Shown piece by piece: positions 27,888 through 37,298 of a stretch of DNA of 55,165 nt. The position numbers were made by a program, and so were the translations under genes. Within the stretch, counting starts at the first letter, position 1. Each line of letters starts with the position of its first letter. The stretch covers positions 1 through 55,165 of the forward strand of contig JAJRUH010000019.1 in the NCBI GenBank assembly GCA_024277895.1. Direction: 5' to 3'. A model generated the notes under the pieces. It saw nothing but the letters and a program-made list of their open reading frames with translations. It had not been told where the DNA came from and ran no database searches. The DNA is from Bacteroidota bacterium. Lineage in GTDB: Bacteria > Bacteroidota > Bacteroidia > Bacteroidales > JAADGE01.

Positions 27888-29948
27888 ATGAAGGCAAAAC
27901 TACTATTTTTAATTTTAATACTGACTTTTACACTTTCTGATATTTATTCGCAAATACTTGATAAAGACGCAATTGATAATATAATTGAAGAAATAGCAGA
28001 ATCAAGCGATGAAGAACTTGATTACACACAACTTTACGAAGACCTTTATTATTATGCCCAAAATCCCTTGAATTTAAACACGGCAACACGTGAAGATTTA
28101 GAAAAAATTCAATTCCTTTCCGATTTTAACATCGAAGATATTCTTGAATATCGAAGAACATACGGCGAAATGAAAAGTATATACGAATTACAATTACTTG
28201 AAAGTTTTTCCGATGAAGACATCAGACACCTTTTGCCCTTTGTTACAGTGGCTCCGAAACAAGAAAAAACAGTTCCGAATCTTAAAAATGTTATAAAATA
28301 CGGAAGAAGTAATCTCTTTCTGCGTACTCAATTTCTGCTTCAACAACAAAAAGGATATACCGATGAAGTTAGTATTGACAAACGCTATCAGGGAAACAGG
28401 TTTAAATACTACACCAGGTATCAATTCAATTTCAAACAAAAAATAAAATTCGGATTTACCGCCGAAAAAGATCCCGGAGAAGCATTTTTCGGAAATTATG
28501 AAAAACAAGGTTTCGACTTTTATTCGGCACACCTCGAAGCAAAAAATATCGGGCTTTTTAAAACCATAACACTCGGCGATTATCAAGTACGATTAGGACA
28601 AGGACTTATTGCCTGGACAGGAATTTCGCAAGGAAAATCTTCTTACGTAATGTCAATAAGAAAAAAATACGACGGTTTGCGAAAATATTCCTCAACTGAC
28701 GAAAATAAATTTATGCGAGGAGCCGGAGCTACAATTCAACTTGGTGATATAAATGTTACCGGATTTATTTCTTATAAATTTATTGACGGAAACATTGACC
28801 TGACAGACACAATTACCAATGAAATTCAGAATGTTACTTCATTCCAAATTACCGGTATGCACAGAAACATCAGTGAATTGCAAGATAAACATTCGGTATC
28901 GGAATTTATTTACGGCGGAAATGCAACTTGGCGACATAAAACTTTCAGGTTAGGGGCATCATATATTCAATATTTTTTCGGTTCTGAACTTAATAAAAAT
29001 CTTAAGCCCTATAATCAATTCGATTTTCAGGGAAACAAAGGCATGAATGCAAGCATCGACTATCAGGCATCTTATAAAAATTTCTATTTTTTCGGTGAAG
29101 AAGCAATCAGTCACACAGGAGGTTACGCACTTTTAAATTCTGTGCAAATGAAACTTGCTCCGCAATTTTCACTCGCAATATTGCAGCGATATTACACAAA
29201 AGACTATCAAGCATATTATGCCGGAGCTTTCGGCGAACAATCGAAAACAACAAACGAAAAAGGTATGTATTTCGGTGCGGAAATGCATCCGGTTCGTAAA
29301 TTATCCGTTTCTGCTTATTTCGACACATACAGTTTTCCCTGGATGAAATTCCGAACTTATGCACCTTCCGACGGTGTCGATTTTTTCACGCAAGTTGATT
29401 ATTCAATAAGTCGTTATGTAAATATTTATGCCCGTTACAAACAAGAAAGCAAATATCAAAATTCAAGTTACGATTACACAGGTGTTGTTCCGATTATTCC
29501 TACGGAAAAAAAACAACTGCGAATTCATATAAATTATCAACTTTCCCGAAATTTAATTTTAAAAAACAGATTTGAATTTGCTCAATATATGACGTCCGAA
29601 ACCGGTGCAGAAAACGGTTGGATGATCTTTCAGGATATAAATTACAGATTTAAAACATTTCCGCTTAATTTCAGTGCCAGAATAGCTTTTTTTGATGCAC
29701 CCTACAATGCACGAATTTATGCCTATGAAAACGACATTCTTTACGGATATTCAATTCCCGCATACAGCGGACAAGGCATCAGAACCTACCTGACTTTAAA
29801 ATATACCGTAATCAAAAATTTCATTGACATATGGTTACGCTATGCAAACTTTTCTTATGCAGACCGTAACGTAATCGGTTCCGGTTATGACGAAATTCAA
29901 GGCAGCAATAAATCGGAAGTTAAATTTCAGGTAAGAATAAAATTTTAA
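27888..29948 (+). CDS. Outer-membrane beta-barrel-like protein with N-terminal helix-hairpin-helix (ComEA-like) domain
   Basis: Signal peptide; 'NPLNLNTATREDLEKIQFLSDFNIEDILEYRRTYGEMKSIYELQLLESFSDEDIRHLLPFV' HhH pair; long alternating beta-strand C-terminal region ending '..KFQVRIKF'. Confidence 0.85.
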   Translation: MKAKLLFLILILTFTLSDIYSQILDKDAIDNIIEEIAESSDEELDYTQLYEDLYYYAQNPLNLNTATREDLEKIQFLSDFNIEDILEYRRTYGEMKSIYELQLLESFSDEDIRHLLPFVTVAPKQEKTVPNLKNVIKYGRSNLFLRTQFLLQQQKGYTDEVSIDKRYQGNRFKYYTRYQFNFKQKIKFGFTAEKDPGEAFFGNYEKQGFDFYSAHLEAKNIGLFKTITLGDYQVRLGQGLIAWTGISQGKSSYVMSIRKKYDGLRKYSSTDENKFMRGAGATIQLGDINVTGFISYKFIDGNIDLTDTITNEIQNVTSFQITGMHRNISELQDKHSVSEFIYGGNATWRHKTFRLGASYIQYFFGSELNKNLKPYNQFDFQGNKGMNASIDYQASYKNFYFFGEEAISHTGGYALLNSVQMKLAPQFSLAILQRYYTKDYQAYYAGAFGEQSKTTNEKGMYFGAEMHPVRKLSVSAYFDTYSFPWMKFRTYAPSDGVDFFTQVDYSISRYVNIYARYKQESKYQNSSYDYTGVVPIIPTEKKQLRIHINYQLSRNLILKNRFEFAQYMTSETGAENGWMIFQDINYRFKTFPLNFSARIAFFDAPYNARIYAYENDILYGYSIPAYSGQGIRTYLTLKYTVIKNFIDIWLRYANFSYADRNVIGSGYDEIQGSNKSEVKFQVRIKF

Positions 29949-29957
29949 GCAAAAAAA

Positions 29958-30350
29958 TCAAATAAGGATTGAATAATTATTCTTTATTTTTTTCAGGATA
30001 TTCTGAAATATATTTTGAAAGTCTTCTTTTTTATACGGTTTTGTAATCACGGCATCAAAACCTGCCGTTGCAATCTCTTCGAGTTTTTCCCTTGTAGCAT
30101 AAGCAGTTTCCGCCATCACTTTTATTTTCGGATTTTTCTTTCTGATTTTCTTCATCAAATCAATACCGTCCATATGAGGCATCAAAATATCCGTAATTAA
30201 AATATCTATTTTATTTTTATCGCATTGCTTTACGGCATCCTCTCCGTTTTTTGCAGAAAATAAATTTATGTCATAAGATTCTAAAAATTCTTTTATTAAT
30301 AAAAAAGAAAAAAAATCATCTTCGGCAATAAGCACATTGATTTTTGACAT
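29958..30350 (-). CDS. Stand-alone response regulator (receiver only)
   Basis: 'INVLIAEDDFFSFLLIKEFLE...IDILITDILMPHMDGIDLM..AETAYAT..KPYKKED'. ORF track starts at 30470 but MSKINVL at 30350 is the natural start. Confidence 0.9.
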   Translation of the reverse strand: MSKINVLIAEDDFFSFLLIKEFLESYDINLFSAKNGEDAVKQCDKNKIDILITDILMPHMDGIDLMKKIRKKNPKIKVMAETAYATREKLEEIATAGFDAVITKPYKKEDFQNIFQNILKKIKNNYSILI

Positions 30351-30406
30351 AATTGATATTTTTAATACCGTAAACTTATTTAATAATATTAAACAGTAAA
30401 AAACAA

Positions 30407-30438
30407 AAAATGCCCATTTTATAAAATGGGCATTTTTA
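30407..30438 (-). terminator. Strong terminator hairpin between TPR-AraC gene and response regulator
   Basis: aaaaatgcccatttta/taaaatgggcattttt near-perfect palindrome. Confidence 0.8.
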
Positions 30439-30469
30439 TCAAATAAAAAAATACTGCTGAAAATCAGCA

Positions 30470-32353
30470 TTATTTATTATGTTTACGATAATACGAATGA
30501 GTTACGCCGATATGTTTTTTAAATGCTCTGACAAAGGTTTTCCCTGTATTAAACCCGGCTTCAATGCCCACGGCATCCGTAGAAAGTTTGTCAAAATCAG
30601 GATTATTAAAAAGTTCTGTTGCTTCTTTTATTCGATATTCATTAACAAAATCAGAAAAACTTTTTTTATAAACAGTATTAAAAATCCCTGAAAGATAACT
30701 TGTATTTGAATCAAGTTTCTCGGCAAGTTTTTTTAGAGTTATATCTTCTTTGTATATTTTATTTCCGTCAAATTCATTTTCGATTTTTGTTAATAGTTCT
30801 TCTTTCTTCTCGTCATTGTAAACGGGTTCGCGTTTATCAACGGCAGAACGTATCAATTTTTCCTTAACTGCTTTTAATTCTTGTTCCTTTTCTGAAAGTT
30901 CATTATTCTTTTTTACCAAAAACTCATAAGCATTATTTTTTTTGCGAAGCTGAATAAATATTATCAAAATAAATATTAATGCGAAAATTAATGCAAATAA
31001 ATAAAAGTTTCTTATTTTCTTTCCTTCTGCAATTTTTATTTCCTGCAGAGTATTTTTATACTGTAATTTTTGATTTTCTTTTTCTTTTTCTGCTGTTTGA
31101 TATTTTATTTCAAGATTATAAATATCTTTTTTTACTTTTTCGTTTTCAAAACTGTCTTTCAGTACTTGATATTTTTTTAAATAACAAACAGAAGAATCTA
31201 ATTGCCCTATTTTCTCATAAGCTTTATATTTACTTTCGAATATGTCAATCAAACTGTTAAGATTATTTTGAGCTTCCGCAATTTTTAAAGCTTTGTCTGC
31301 GTAAATAATTCCTTGCTTAAATTTTCCTTGTTTGATTAAAAATGTACCATAAGTTGTGTATGCCAACAATTTCATACTTTCATCATTATATTCTTCTGCG
31401 GTTTTAAGCGATTTTTTCAGAAATTCTTCTGCTTTTTTTGTATTCCCCGTCATACCATACGATTCCGAAAGAGTAACAAAAGCTAATACTTTTTTATTTT
31501 CAATATGCAAACTGTCAAGAAAATTAATTAATTCTAAATTTATATCAATGGATTTTTCATAGTCTTTTTTCTTGCCGTACATAGAGGCAAGGTTATTTAA
31601 TGCTTTCACCAGAATATAATTATTTTGATTTTCTTTAGCCGTATTTTTTGCTAAAGCAAAATATTCTGCCGCTTTATCATATTCTCCCAAATATCCGAAA
31701 GAATTGCCGATATTTAAGTAATTTATTTCTTTTCGATTCTTCTCTTTTGTTTTGTCTGTCAGTTCAATTGCTTTAAGATTACATTCAATCGCTTCTCTGA
31801 ACATTCCTCGATCGTTTAGTATATTTGATTTATTCGTATATAGTTTTGCTAAATTTGACATACTTAAAGAATCATTTTTATTCTCTAATATCATCATTGC
31901 ACTGTCGGCATATAACAATGCTTTCGGATAATTTAGTTCTTGAATATAAAGAATATTCATATTAATGTAATAAGCTGAACGATATTTATCATAATCTTTA
32001 TTCAGCATTTTAAAATATTTATAAGATAATTTAAAATATTTTTCCGCATTTTTCGTATCACTTTTCATTATACTCACAATACCTTTTAGTCTGTATGAAT
32101 CTCCGATATTTTCATAATACTTTTTCTTTTCGGAACAAGTGATTGTTTTATCTGCATAATAAAAAGAAGAATCCGGATTTTCAAAAATATAAGCATTCGC
32201 AATATCTTTTAATACAGAGCATTTAACGGAATCATTTGATGTTTCGAAAAATTTATGCTTTAAATCGTTAATTTTTTTATTTTGTGCATCAATACTACTG
32301 TTAAAAGCTAAAAACAGCATTGAAAGAAACAAAATACCGGATATGTTTTTCAT
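30470..32353 (-). CDS. Membrane-anchored TPR / AraC-type HTH transcriptional regulator
   Basis: Signal peptide, multiple TPRs, TM 'FYLFALIFALIFILIIFIQL', C-terminal AraC HTH 'TLKKLAEKLDSNTSYLSGIFNTVYKKSFSDFVNEYRIKEA..GFNTGKTFVRAFKKHIGVT'. Confidence 0.88.
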   Translation of the reverse strand: MKNISGILFLSMLFLAFNSSIDAQNKKINDLKHKFFETSNDSVKCSVLKDIANAYIFENPDSSFYYADKTITCSEKKKYYENIGDSYRLKGIVSIMKSDTKNAEKYFKLSYKYFKMLNKDYDKYRSAYYINMNILYIQELNYPKALLYADSAMMILENKNDSLSMSNLAKLYTNKSNILNDRGMFREAIECNLKAIELTDKTKEKNRKEINYLNIGNSFGYLGEYDKAAEYFALAKNTAKENQNNYILVKALNNLASMYGKKKDYEKSIDINLELINFLDSLHIENKKVLAFVTLSESYGMTGNTKKAEEFLKKSLKTAEEYNDESMKLLAYTTYGTFLIKQGKFKQGIIYADKALKIAEAQNNLNSLIDIFESKYKAYEKIGQLDSSVCYLKKYQVLKDSFENEKVKKDIYNLEIKYQTAEKEKENQKLQYKNTLQEIKIAEGKKIRNFYLFALIFALIFILIIFIQLRKKNNAYEFLVKKNNELSEKEQELKAVKEKLIRSAVDKREPVYNDEKKEELLTKIENEFDGNKIYKEDITLKKLAEKLDSNTSYLSGIFNTVYKKSFSDFVNEYRIKEATELFNNPDFDKLSTDAVGIEAGFNTGKTFVRAFKKHIGVTHSYYRKHNK

Positions 32354-32468
32354 ATTTTAATTTTTTATCGTGTATAAAATTAAAAAAAAATAAAGAACTT
32401 GTAAAAATAATATTACAAACAATAATATTATTTGTAAATTACGCACTTATTACATTAAAACTTTTAAT

Positions 32469-34337
32469 ATGGAAAACAGCAAATTAAAATCATTTCTGAA
32501 AAAAATTGAACTTTTTCAAAATCTGAACGATGATGAATTACAAGAAATCATTTCAATAATAAACAAAAAAGACTTTGAAAAAGACGAAATTCTTTTTGAA
32601 GAACATTTTGAGCGTAAAAATATTTATATTATAAAATCAGGCGGGGTAGAACTTTTCAAGAAAAGTGCATTCGGTGCAATCACGCATATTACACAATTCC
32701 AAAAATTCGATTTTATCGGTGAGGGAGCAGTTGTTGATGACTCTCCGCATTCAACTTCTGCAAAGGTACTTTGCAAATCAGAAATTTACATTATTCCTGC
32801 CGATAATTTAAAATCCTTGTTAATAAAAAACGGAAGTTTATCAATAAAAATATTTACTGAAATTTCACATATTATTTCCCGAAGGATGAGCCATGCAGCT
32901 ACACGAATGATTAGTATAGGAGCACAATATGTTTCGGGACGTTCGCGAAAAGAACACGATTTACTCGGTTACAGAAATGTTCCCGACGAATATTATTACG
33001 GAGTGCAAACTCTTCGTGCTCGTGAGAACTTTAATATATCCGGCATCAACATCAGTTTTTTCCCGGTTATTATAAAAGCATTTGCAATAGTAAAAAAAGC
33101 CGCCGCACTTGCAAATAATGACCTCAAATTACTTTCTGATGAACTAAAAGACGCTATTGTTTTTGCCTGTGACGAACTTCTGAAGGGTAAACATAAAAAA
33201 CATTTTGTGGTTGATATGATACAAGGCGGTGCCGGAACTTCTACAAATATGAATGCCAACGAAGTAATTGCAAACTTAGCATTGGAATACATGGGAAAAG
33301 ACCGCGGGCAATATGAAATTTGTCATCCTAACAACCATGTAAACCTTTCGCAATCAACAAATGACAGTTATCCTACGGCAGTAAAAATTGCCCTTAAAAA
33401 CAGCAGTCTGACATTAGTTCGAGAATTAAAAAATCTTATTGAAGCATTAAAAGAAAAAAGTGAGGAGTTTAAACACATTTTAAAAATGGGAAGAACTCAA
33501 TTGCAGGATGCCGTTCCTATGACCCTCGGACAAGAATTCAGTGCTTATGCAACAACTTTAGCTGACGAAGTTGAACGTATAAACTTGAATGCGGATTTAA
33601 TGCTTACGGTTAATATGGGAGCTACGGCAATAGGAACCGGAATTAATTCCGATCCTCGATACAGCAAAATTGTGATAAAATATCTTCGCGAAATAAGCGG
33701 ATTGGATATTACACTTGCCGAGAATCTTGTTGAAGCAACGCAAGATACGGGTTCTTTCGTAATGTTTTCTTCTGCACTTAAACGCTTGTCTATCAAACTT
33801 TCAAAAATTATGAACGACTTACGATTATTATCTTCGGGACCGCGTGCCGGACTGAATGAAATAAACCTTCCTGCTGTTCAGCCGGGTTCGTCAATTATGC
33901 CGGGAAAAGTAAATCCCGTTATACCGGAAGTCGTAAATCAAGTCGCATTTAAAGTTATAGGCAACGACCTAACCGTTACTATGGCTGCCGAAGCCGGACA
34001 ATTAGAACTTAATGTAATGGAACCGGTTATTGTTCAAAGTCTTTTTGAATCTATTGAAATGCTGAAAAACGCAATGACTATTTTAAGACATAAAGCAATA
34101 AAAGGCATTACGGCAAATAAAAAACATCTTGAAGAAATGGTAAAAAACAGCATCGGAATTGTTACGGCTCTGAATCCGGTTATCGGATACGAAAACAGCA
34201 GTTCCATTGCAAAAGAAGCATTAGAAACAGGAAAAAGTGTTTATGACCTAACTTTGGAACGAGGTTTATTGACAGAAAAAGAGCTTAAAGAAATTTTATC
34301 ACCGGAGCATATGATTAAACCTCACAAAATGAAATAG
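32469..34337 (+). CDS. aspA: Aspartate ammonia-lyase with N-terminal cyclic-nucleotide-binding-like domain
   Basis: N-terminal CNBD 'FQNLNDDELQEIISIINKKDFEKDEILFEE...IIKSGGVELFKK..FIGEGAVVDDSP'; aspartase 'GGAGTSTNMNANEVIAN', 'GSSIMPGKVNPVIPEVVNQV'. Confidence 0.92.
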   Translation: MENSKLKSFLKKIELFQNLNDDELQEIISIINKKDFEKDEILFEEHFERKNIYIIKSGGVELFKKSAFGAITHITQFQKFDFIGEGAVVDDSPHSTSAKVLCKSEIYIIPADNLKSLLIKNGSLSIKIFTEISHIISRRMSHAATRMISIGAQYVSGRSRKEHDLLGYRNVPDEYYYGVQTLRARENFNISGINISFFPVIIKAFAIVKKAAALANNDLKLLSDELKDAIVFACDELLKGKHKKHFVVDMIQGGAGTSTNMNANEVIANLALEYMGKDRGQYEICHPNNHVNLSQSTNDSYPTAVKIALKNSSLTLVRELKNLIEALKEKSEEFKHILKMGRTQLQDAVPMTLGQEFSAYATTLADEVERINLNADLMLTVNMGATAIGTGINSDPRYSKIVIKYLREISGLDITLAENLVEATQDTGSFVMFSSALKRLSIKLSKIMNDLRLLSSGPRAGLNEINLPAVQPGSSIMPGKVNPVIPEVVNQVAFKVIGNDLTVTMAAEAGQLELNVMEPVIVQSLFESIEMLKNAMTILRHKAIKGITANKKHLEEMVKNSIGIVTALNPVIGYENSSSIAKEALETGKSVYDLTLERGLLTEKELKEILSPEHMIKPHKMK

Positions 34338-34349
34338 TTATTTATTGAC

Positions 34350-34430
34350 AGTCATCGTATCACTATTTCAATTTAAGCGAAGCAGATTTAAACCTGACAG
34401 GTTGTTTGTTGTCAGATTGATACGATGACT
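34350..34430. repeat. Intergenic structured repeat (12-bp inverted repeat enclosing acctgacaggt palindrome)
   Basis: agtcatcgtatc (34350-34361) / gatacgatgact (34419-34430) perfect inverted repeat. Confidence 0.7.
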
Positions 34431-34442
34431 TGCGGATTTAAG

Positions 34443-34512
34443 GTATTTATATACGACTTCAAACGAAAAACTTGAAATCTAATGCACCTATGAGCTTTTC
34501 AACAAGCCCTAA
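34443..34512 (-). repeat. Dispersed intergenic repeat, diverged copy C
   Basis: agcttttcaacaagccc resembles the core of copies A/B; aaatctaatgcac 34475-34487 also at 42564-42576. Confidence 0.5.
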
Positions 34513-34592
34513 TTAACTGTAAATCAGGGATTAAACATTTTAGATTTTTACATATACAAGTCTGACAGGGGGTTTTTAGACTGCTCTCATAT

Positions 34593-35375
34593 TTATTTTA
34601 TATTTTCAATAAATATTTGAGAATCATAATTACTGTCAAATTCCGGATTTTCAGCAATTACTCCTGTTTTATAATTAAAATATCCTTTAATAAACTTCGA
34701 ATGCAAAATATAAACAAGCTCTCCCGACTCATTTTCAGAAGGTTTTTCCTCGTTCAAAATTTCTTCAACTTTTAAATAATGATTCTTTGATTTATTTATA
34801 AGTTCAAGATATTTACCGTAAATGTCTTTTGAAATGCAAATTACAATAACAAACTTGCCGAAAGGTTTCCGGACTAAATGATTATAATTCAAATCAATAA
34901 TATCATTTTGCGTTTTTATGGTTGTTTTATCAAAACTGCAAAACTTAAATCCTGTGTCAATTATTTTACGAGCGACAGTATCTTCTGTTGTATAATGCAG
35001 GAAAATATAATCATTTTCACTTTTATCAAATATAAAACTTTGAATATCCGGCATTAAAAAATAATCCTTTTCAAAAGAATAAGAATCGAACTCTCCGATG
35101 TAGGATAAAAATTTCCCTATTAAAAAATCCAATTTCGTAAAATCACCTGTTGCCTTAAAATCTCCTTTTTCCGCTTTTACAGAATAATGATTAAAATTAG
35201 AAAGTTGCTTACTTTCAATCAGATTTTTCATATGACGGTAGGCATCATCTTTGAAATTTATGTGAACATCCCAAGAATAATCGGACATATTATTAATATT
35301 TACGGTAACCTTTGCTTTATGATTATCAATAACATGTTTTGAATACCACTTGTTAAATCTTTTAAAATTTTCCAT
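34593..35375 (-). CDS. Hypothetical protein
   Basis: Intact 260 aa ORF, 8 nt downstream of the LuxC-type gene on the same strand. Confidence 0.65.
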   Translation of the reverse strand: MENFKRFNKWYSKHVIDNHKAKVTVNINNMSDYSWDVHINFKDDAYRHMKNLIESKQLSNFNHYSVKAEKGDFKATGDFTKLDFLIGKFLSYIGEFDSYSFEKDYFLMPDIQSFIFDKSENDYIFLHYTTEDTVARKIIDTGFKFCSFDKTTIKTQNDIIDLNYNHLVRKPFGKFVIVICISKDIYGKYLELINKSKNHYLKVEEILNEEKPSENESGELVYILHSKFIKGYFNYKTGVIAENPEFDSNYDSQIFIENIK

Positions 35376-35383
35376 AATGTTTT

Positions 35384-36415
35384 TTACAAGTTAAGTAAGA
35401 ATTCAATCGTATCAATATTGTCGGCATAGTCAGAAAGTTTTGGTTTTTGGGTTTCTCCGAAATTTACCGAATTTTCAATAACTCCTTCTTTTGAAACGAC
35501 ACATTGTATCATTTCATTGTCGTTTTGCAGACGTTTTTTTACCGTATCAAGTTTTGAATAATTCTCGAAATAAACAACCGAAACCGGCGAAGCATAGCCT
35601 ATGTCTTCTTTCATAAGCATAATGCCGTTATCTTTAAATTCAATTTTATTCATCATATAAATTGCCCTGTTATAATCGTAATTATTGGCATATTTGTTAT
35701 GTTGAATTACATTTTTATGTTTTAACGAATTTCTGAAAATCATATCCGAATCGAAGCCGTCGGGCAAAAAAAGTTTCGATACGCTGCGACAACCTAAGCC
35801 GAAATACAAAAAAATATCATCGGCAAGCAATTGCAATTCCTCATCGTTTTCGTCTCCGGTTAAAACGGCAACAGAATTTCTGTTTTTACGAATAATATGC
35901 GGATATTTCCCGAAATAATATTCAAAATAACGTGCCGAATTATTGCTTCCGGTGGCAATTACCGCATCAAAATTTTCTAATTTACCTTCGGTAAGCGTAA
36001 TGAATTTTTCAAATTCGGGTTCAATTTCTTTCAAAATTTTGATTATTGCAAGCATCAATTTATCGTCTTTCGATGATAATTTTCCGACAAAAACATTCCC
36101 GCTTATAAGCACCGACAAAAAATCGTGAAAGCCCACCAAAGGAATATTTCCGGCAGTTATCACTCCTACCCTTTTCGCTTTTTTTTCGGTTTGAAAGCCG
36201 GTATATGCCGAGAGCCATTTTTCTAAATTTCCGGCATTCAGCGATTTGGAAATTTCTCCGAGTGCAAAATCAATATTTTCTGGTGTAAACCACGGATTAT
36301 GATTGCCTTGTTTTAATTTTTCTTTATTTCCGGATATTATTTCTCCGAGTTTCGAAAATGCGTTTATGCGTTGTTGCAGGTTCATTTTTGTTTTTTTTAG
36401 TCGCAGGCTTTCCAA
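35384..36415 (-). CDS. Acyl-CoA reductase (LuxC family)
   Basis: 'RVGVITAGNIPLVGFHDFLSVLISGNVFVGKLSSKD', 'AVIATGSNNSARYFEYYFGKYPHIIRKNRNSVAVL', catalytic-type Cys 'YFGLGCRSVSKLFLP'. Confidence 0.88.
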   Translation of the reverse strand: MESLRLKKTKMNLQQRINAFSKLGEIISGNKEKLKQGNHNPWFTPENIDFALGEISKSLNAGNLEKWLSAYTGFQTEKKAKRVGVITAGNIPLVGFHDFLSVLISGNVFVGKLSSKDDKLMLAIIKILKEIEPEFEKFITLTEGKLENFDAVIATGSNNSARYFEYYFGKYPHIIRKNRNSVAVLTGDENDEELQLLADDIFLYFGLGCRSVSKLFLPDGFDSDMIFRNSLKHKNVIQHNKYANNYDYNRAIYMMNKIEFKDNGIMLMKEDIGYASPVSVVYFENYSKLDTVKKRLQNDNEMIQCVVSKEGVIENSVNFGETQKPKLSDYADNIDTIEFLLNL

Positions 36416-36440
36416 GTTTTAAAAACTTGAACAGTCTTAT

Positions 36441-37292
36441 TTAAAATTTAACGATAAAATCCTCTTTCGACAATTCTTTTTTAAAAAAAACAAAACCGCC
36501 GAAAAACAAATCGACCGTTAAAGTTACTTTTTCGTTTTTCTTTATTTCATTCCACGCCTCCGTCATTCCTTCCGACCAATGAATATCGTCAAAATAAAAA
36601 ATCGTATCGTTATGTGTTTTTTGCAAACATCGGTAAAAATAACTTAATGTTGCTTCTTTTTGATGATTGCCGTCAAAATAAACCAAATCAAGTTTTTCGA
36701 TTTTTTTCAATAAATCGGGTAATTTTTCGTCAATATTTCCGATTATTTGCTCAATATTTCCGGCTTTAAGTTCTTTAAAATTTTCTGTTGCTTTTTTTGC
36801 CGTTTCCGGGCAACCTTCTATGGTATAAACTTTTGCACGGCTGTCGGGTTTTGCCAAATACAAAGTTCCTATGCCCAAAGAAGTTCCGAGTTCTAAAATC
36901 GTCTTCGGTTTATAATATTCGACGGTTCGGAAAAGCATTTCTCCGAATTTTTCGCTTACGGCGGAATATTTTGCAATATCTCGCACCTTCCGAATATTAT
37001 TTTTCATTTTTTTGGAGCCGGCTCCGAAATCTTTTACCGAAATTTCCTCATCGCAATCGAGCAAATCGTATCGCAATTCGGCAATTTCATCATAAGCATA
37101 AAAATATTTGTTCCCGTAAAGAACTTCACGCACAAACCGATACAAAAAAGGCGAATGAATTCCGAAACCTTTTTTGTGCTTTGCAAAAAGTCTGTATTTC
37201 AAATATTTTAATACCGTTTTTATTTTCTTCACAATCAAACTTTCAACTTTCTGACTTTCCAAACTTTCAACTTTATGAACTTTCAACTTCAC
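36441..37292 (-). CDS. Class I SAM-dependent (O-)methyltransferase
   Basis: 'KPKTILELGTSLGIGTLYLA', 'KVYTIEGCPETAKKATENF', 'LDLVYFDGNHQKEATLSYF'. GTG start; first ~20 residues lie in a DNA tandem repeat, so start uncertain. Confidence 0.82.
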   Translation of the reverse strand: MKLKVHKVESLESQKVESLIVKKIKTVLKYLKYRLFAKHKKGFGIHSPFLYRFVREVLYGNKYFYAYDEIAELRYDLLDCDEEISVKDFGAGSKKMKNNIRKVRDIAKYSAVSEKFGEMLFRTVEYYKPKTILELGTSLGIGTLYLAKPDSRAKVYTIEGCPETAKKATENFKELKAGNIEQIIGNIDEKLPDLLKKIEKLDLVYFDGNHQKEATLSYFYRCLQKTHNDTIFYFDDIHWSEGMTEAWNEIKKNEKVTLTVDLFFGGFVFFKKELSKEDFIVKF

Positions 37293-37298
37293 AGACTT
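37236..37298. repeat. Short tandem repeat built on aaactttcaacttt, about 24-bp period
   Basis: caaactttcaacttt at 37236-37250 and 37260-37274 followed by degenerate units gaactttcaactt / agactttc. Confidence 0.7.
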
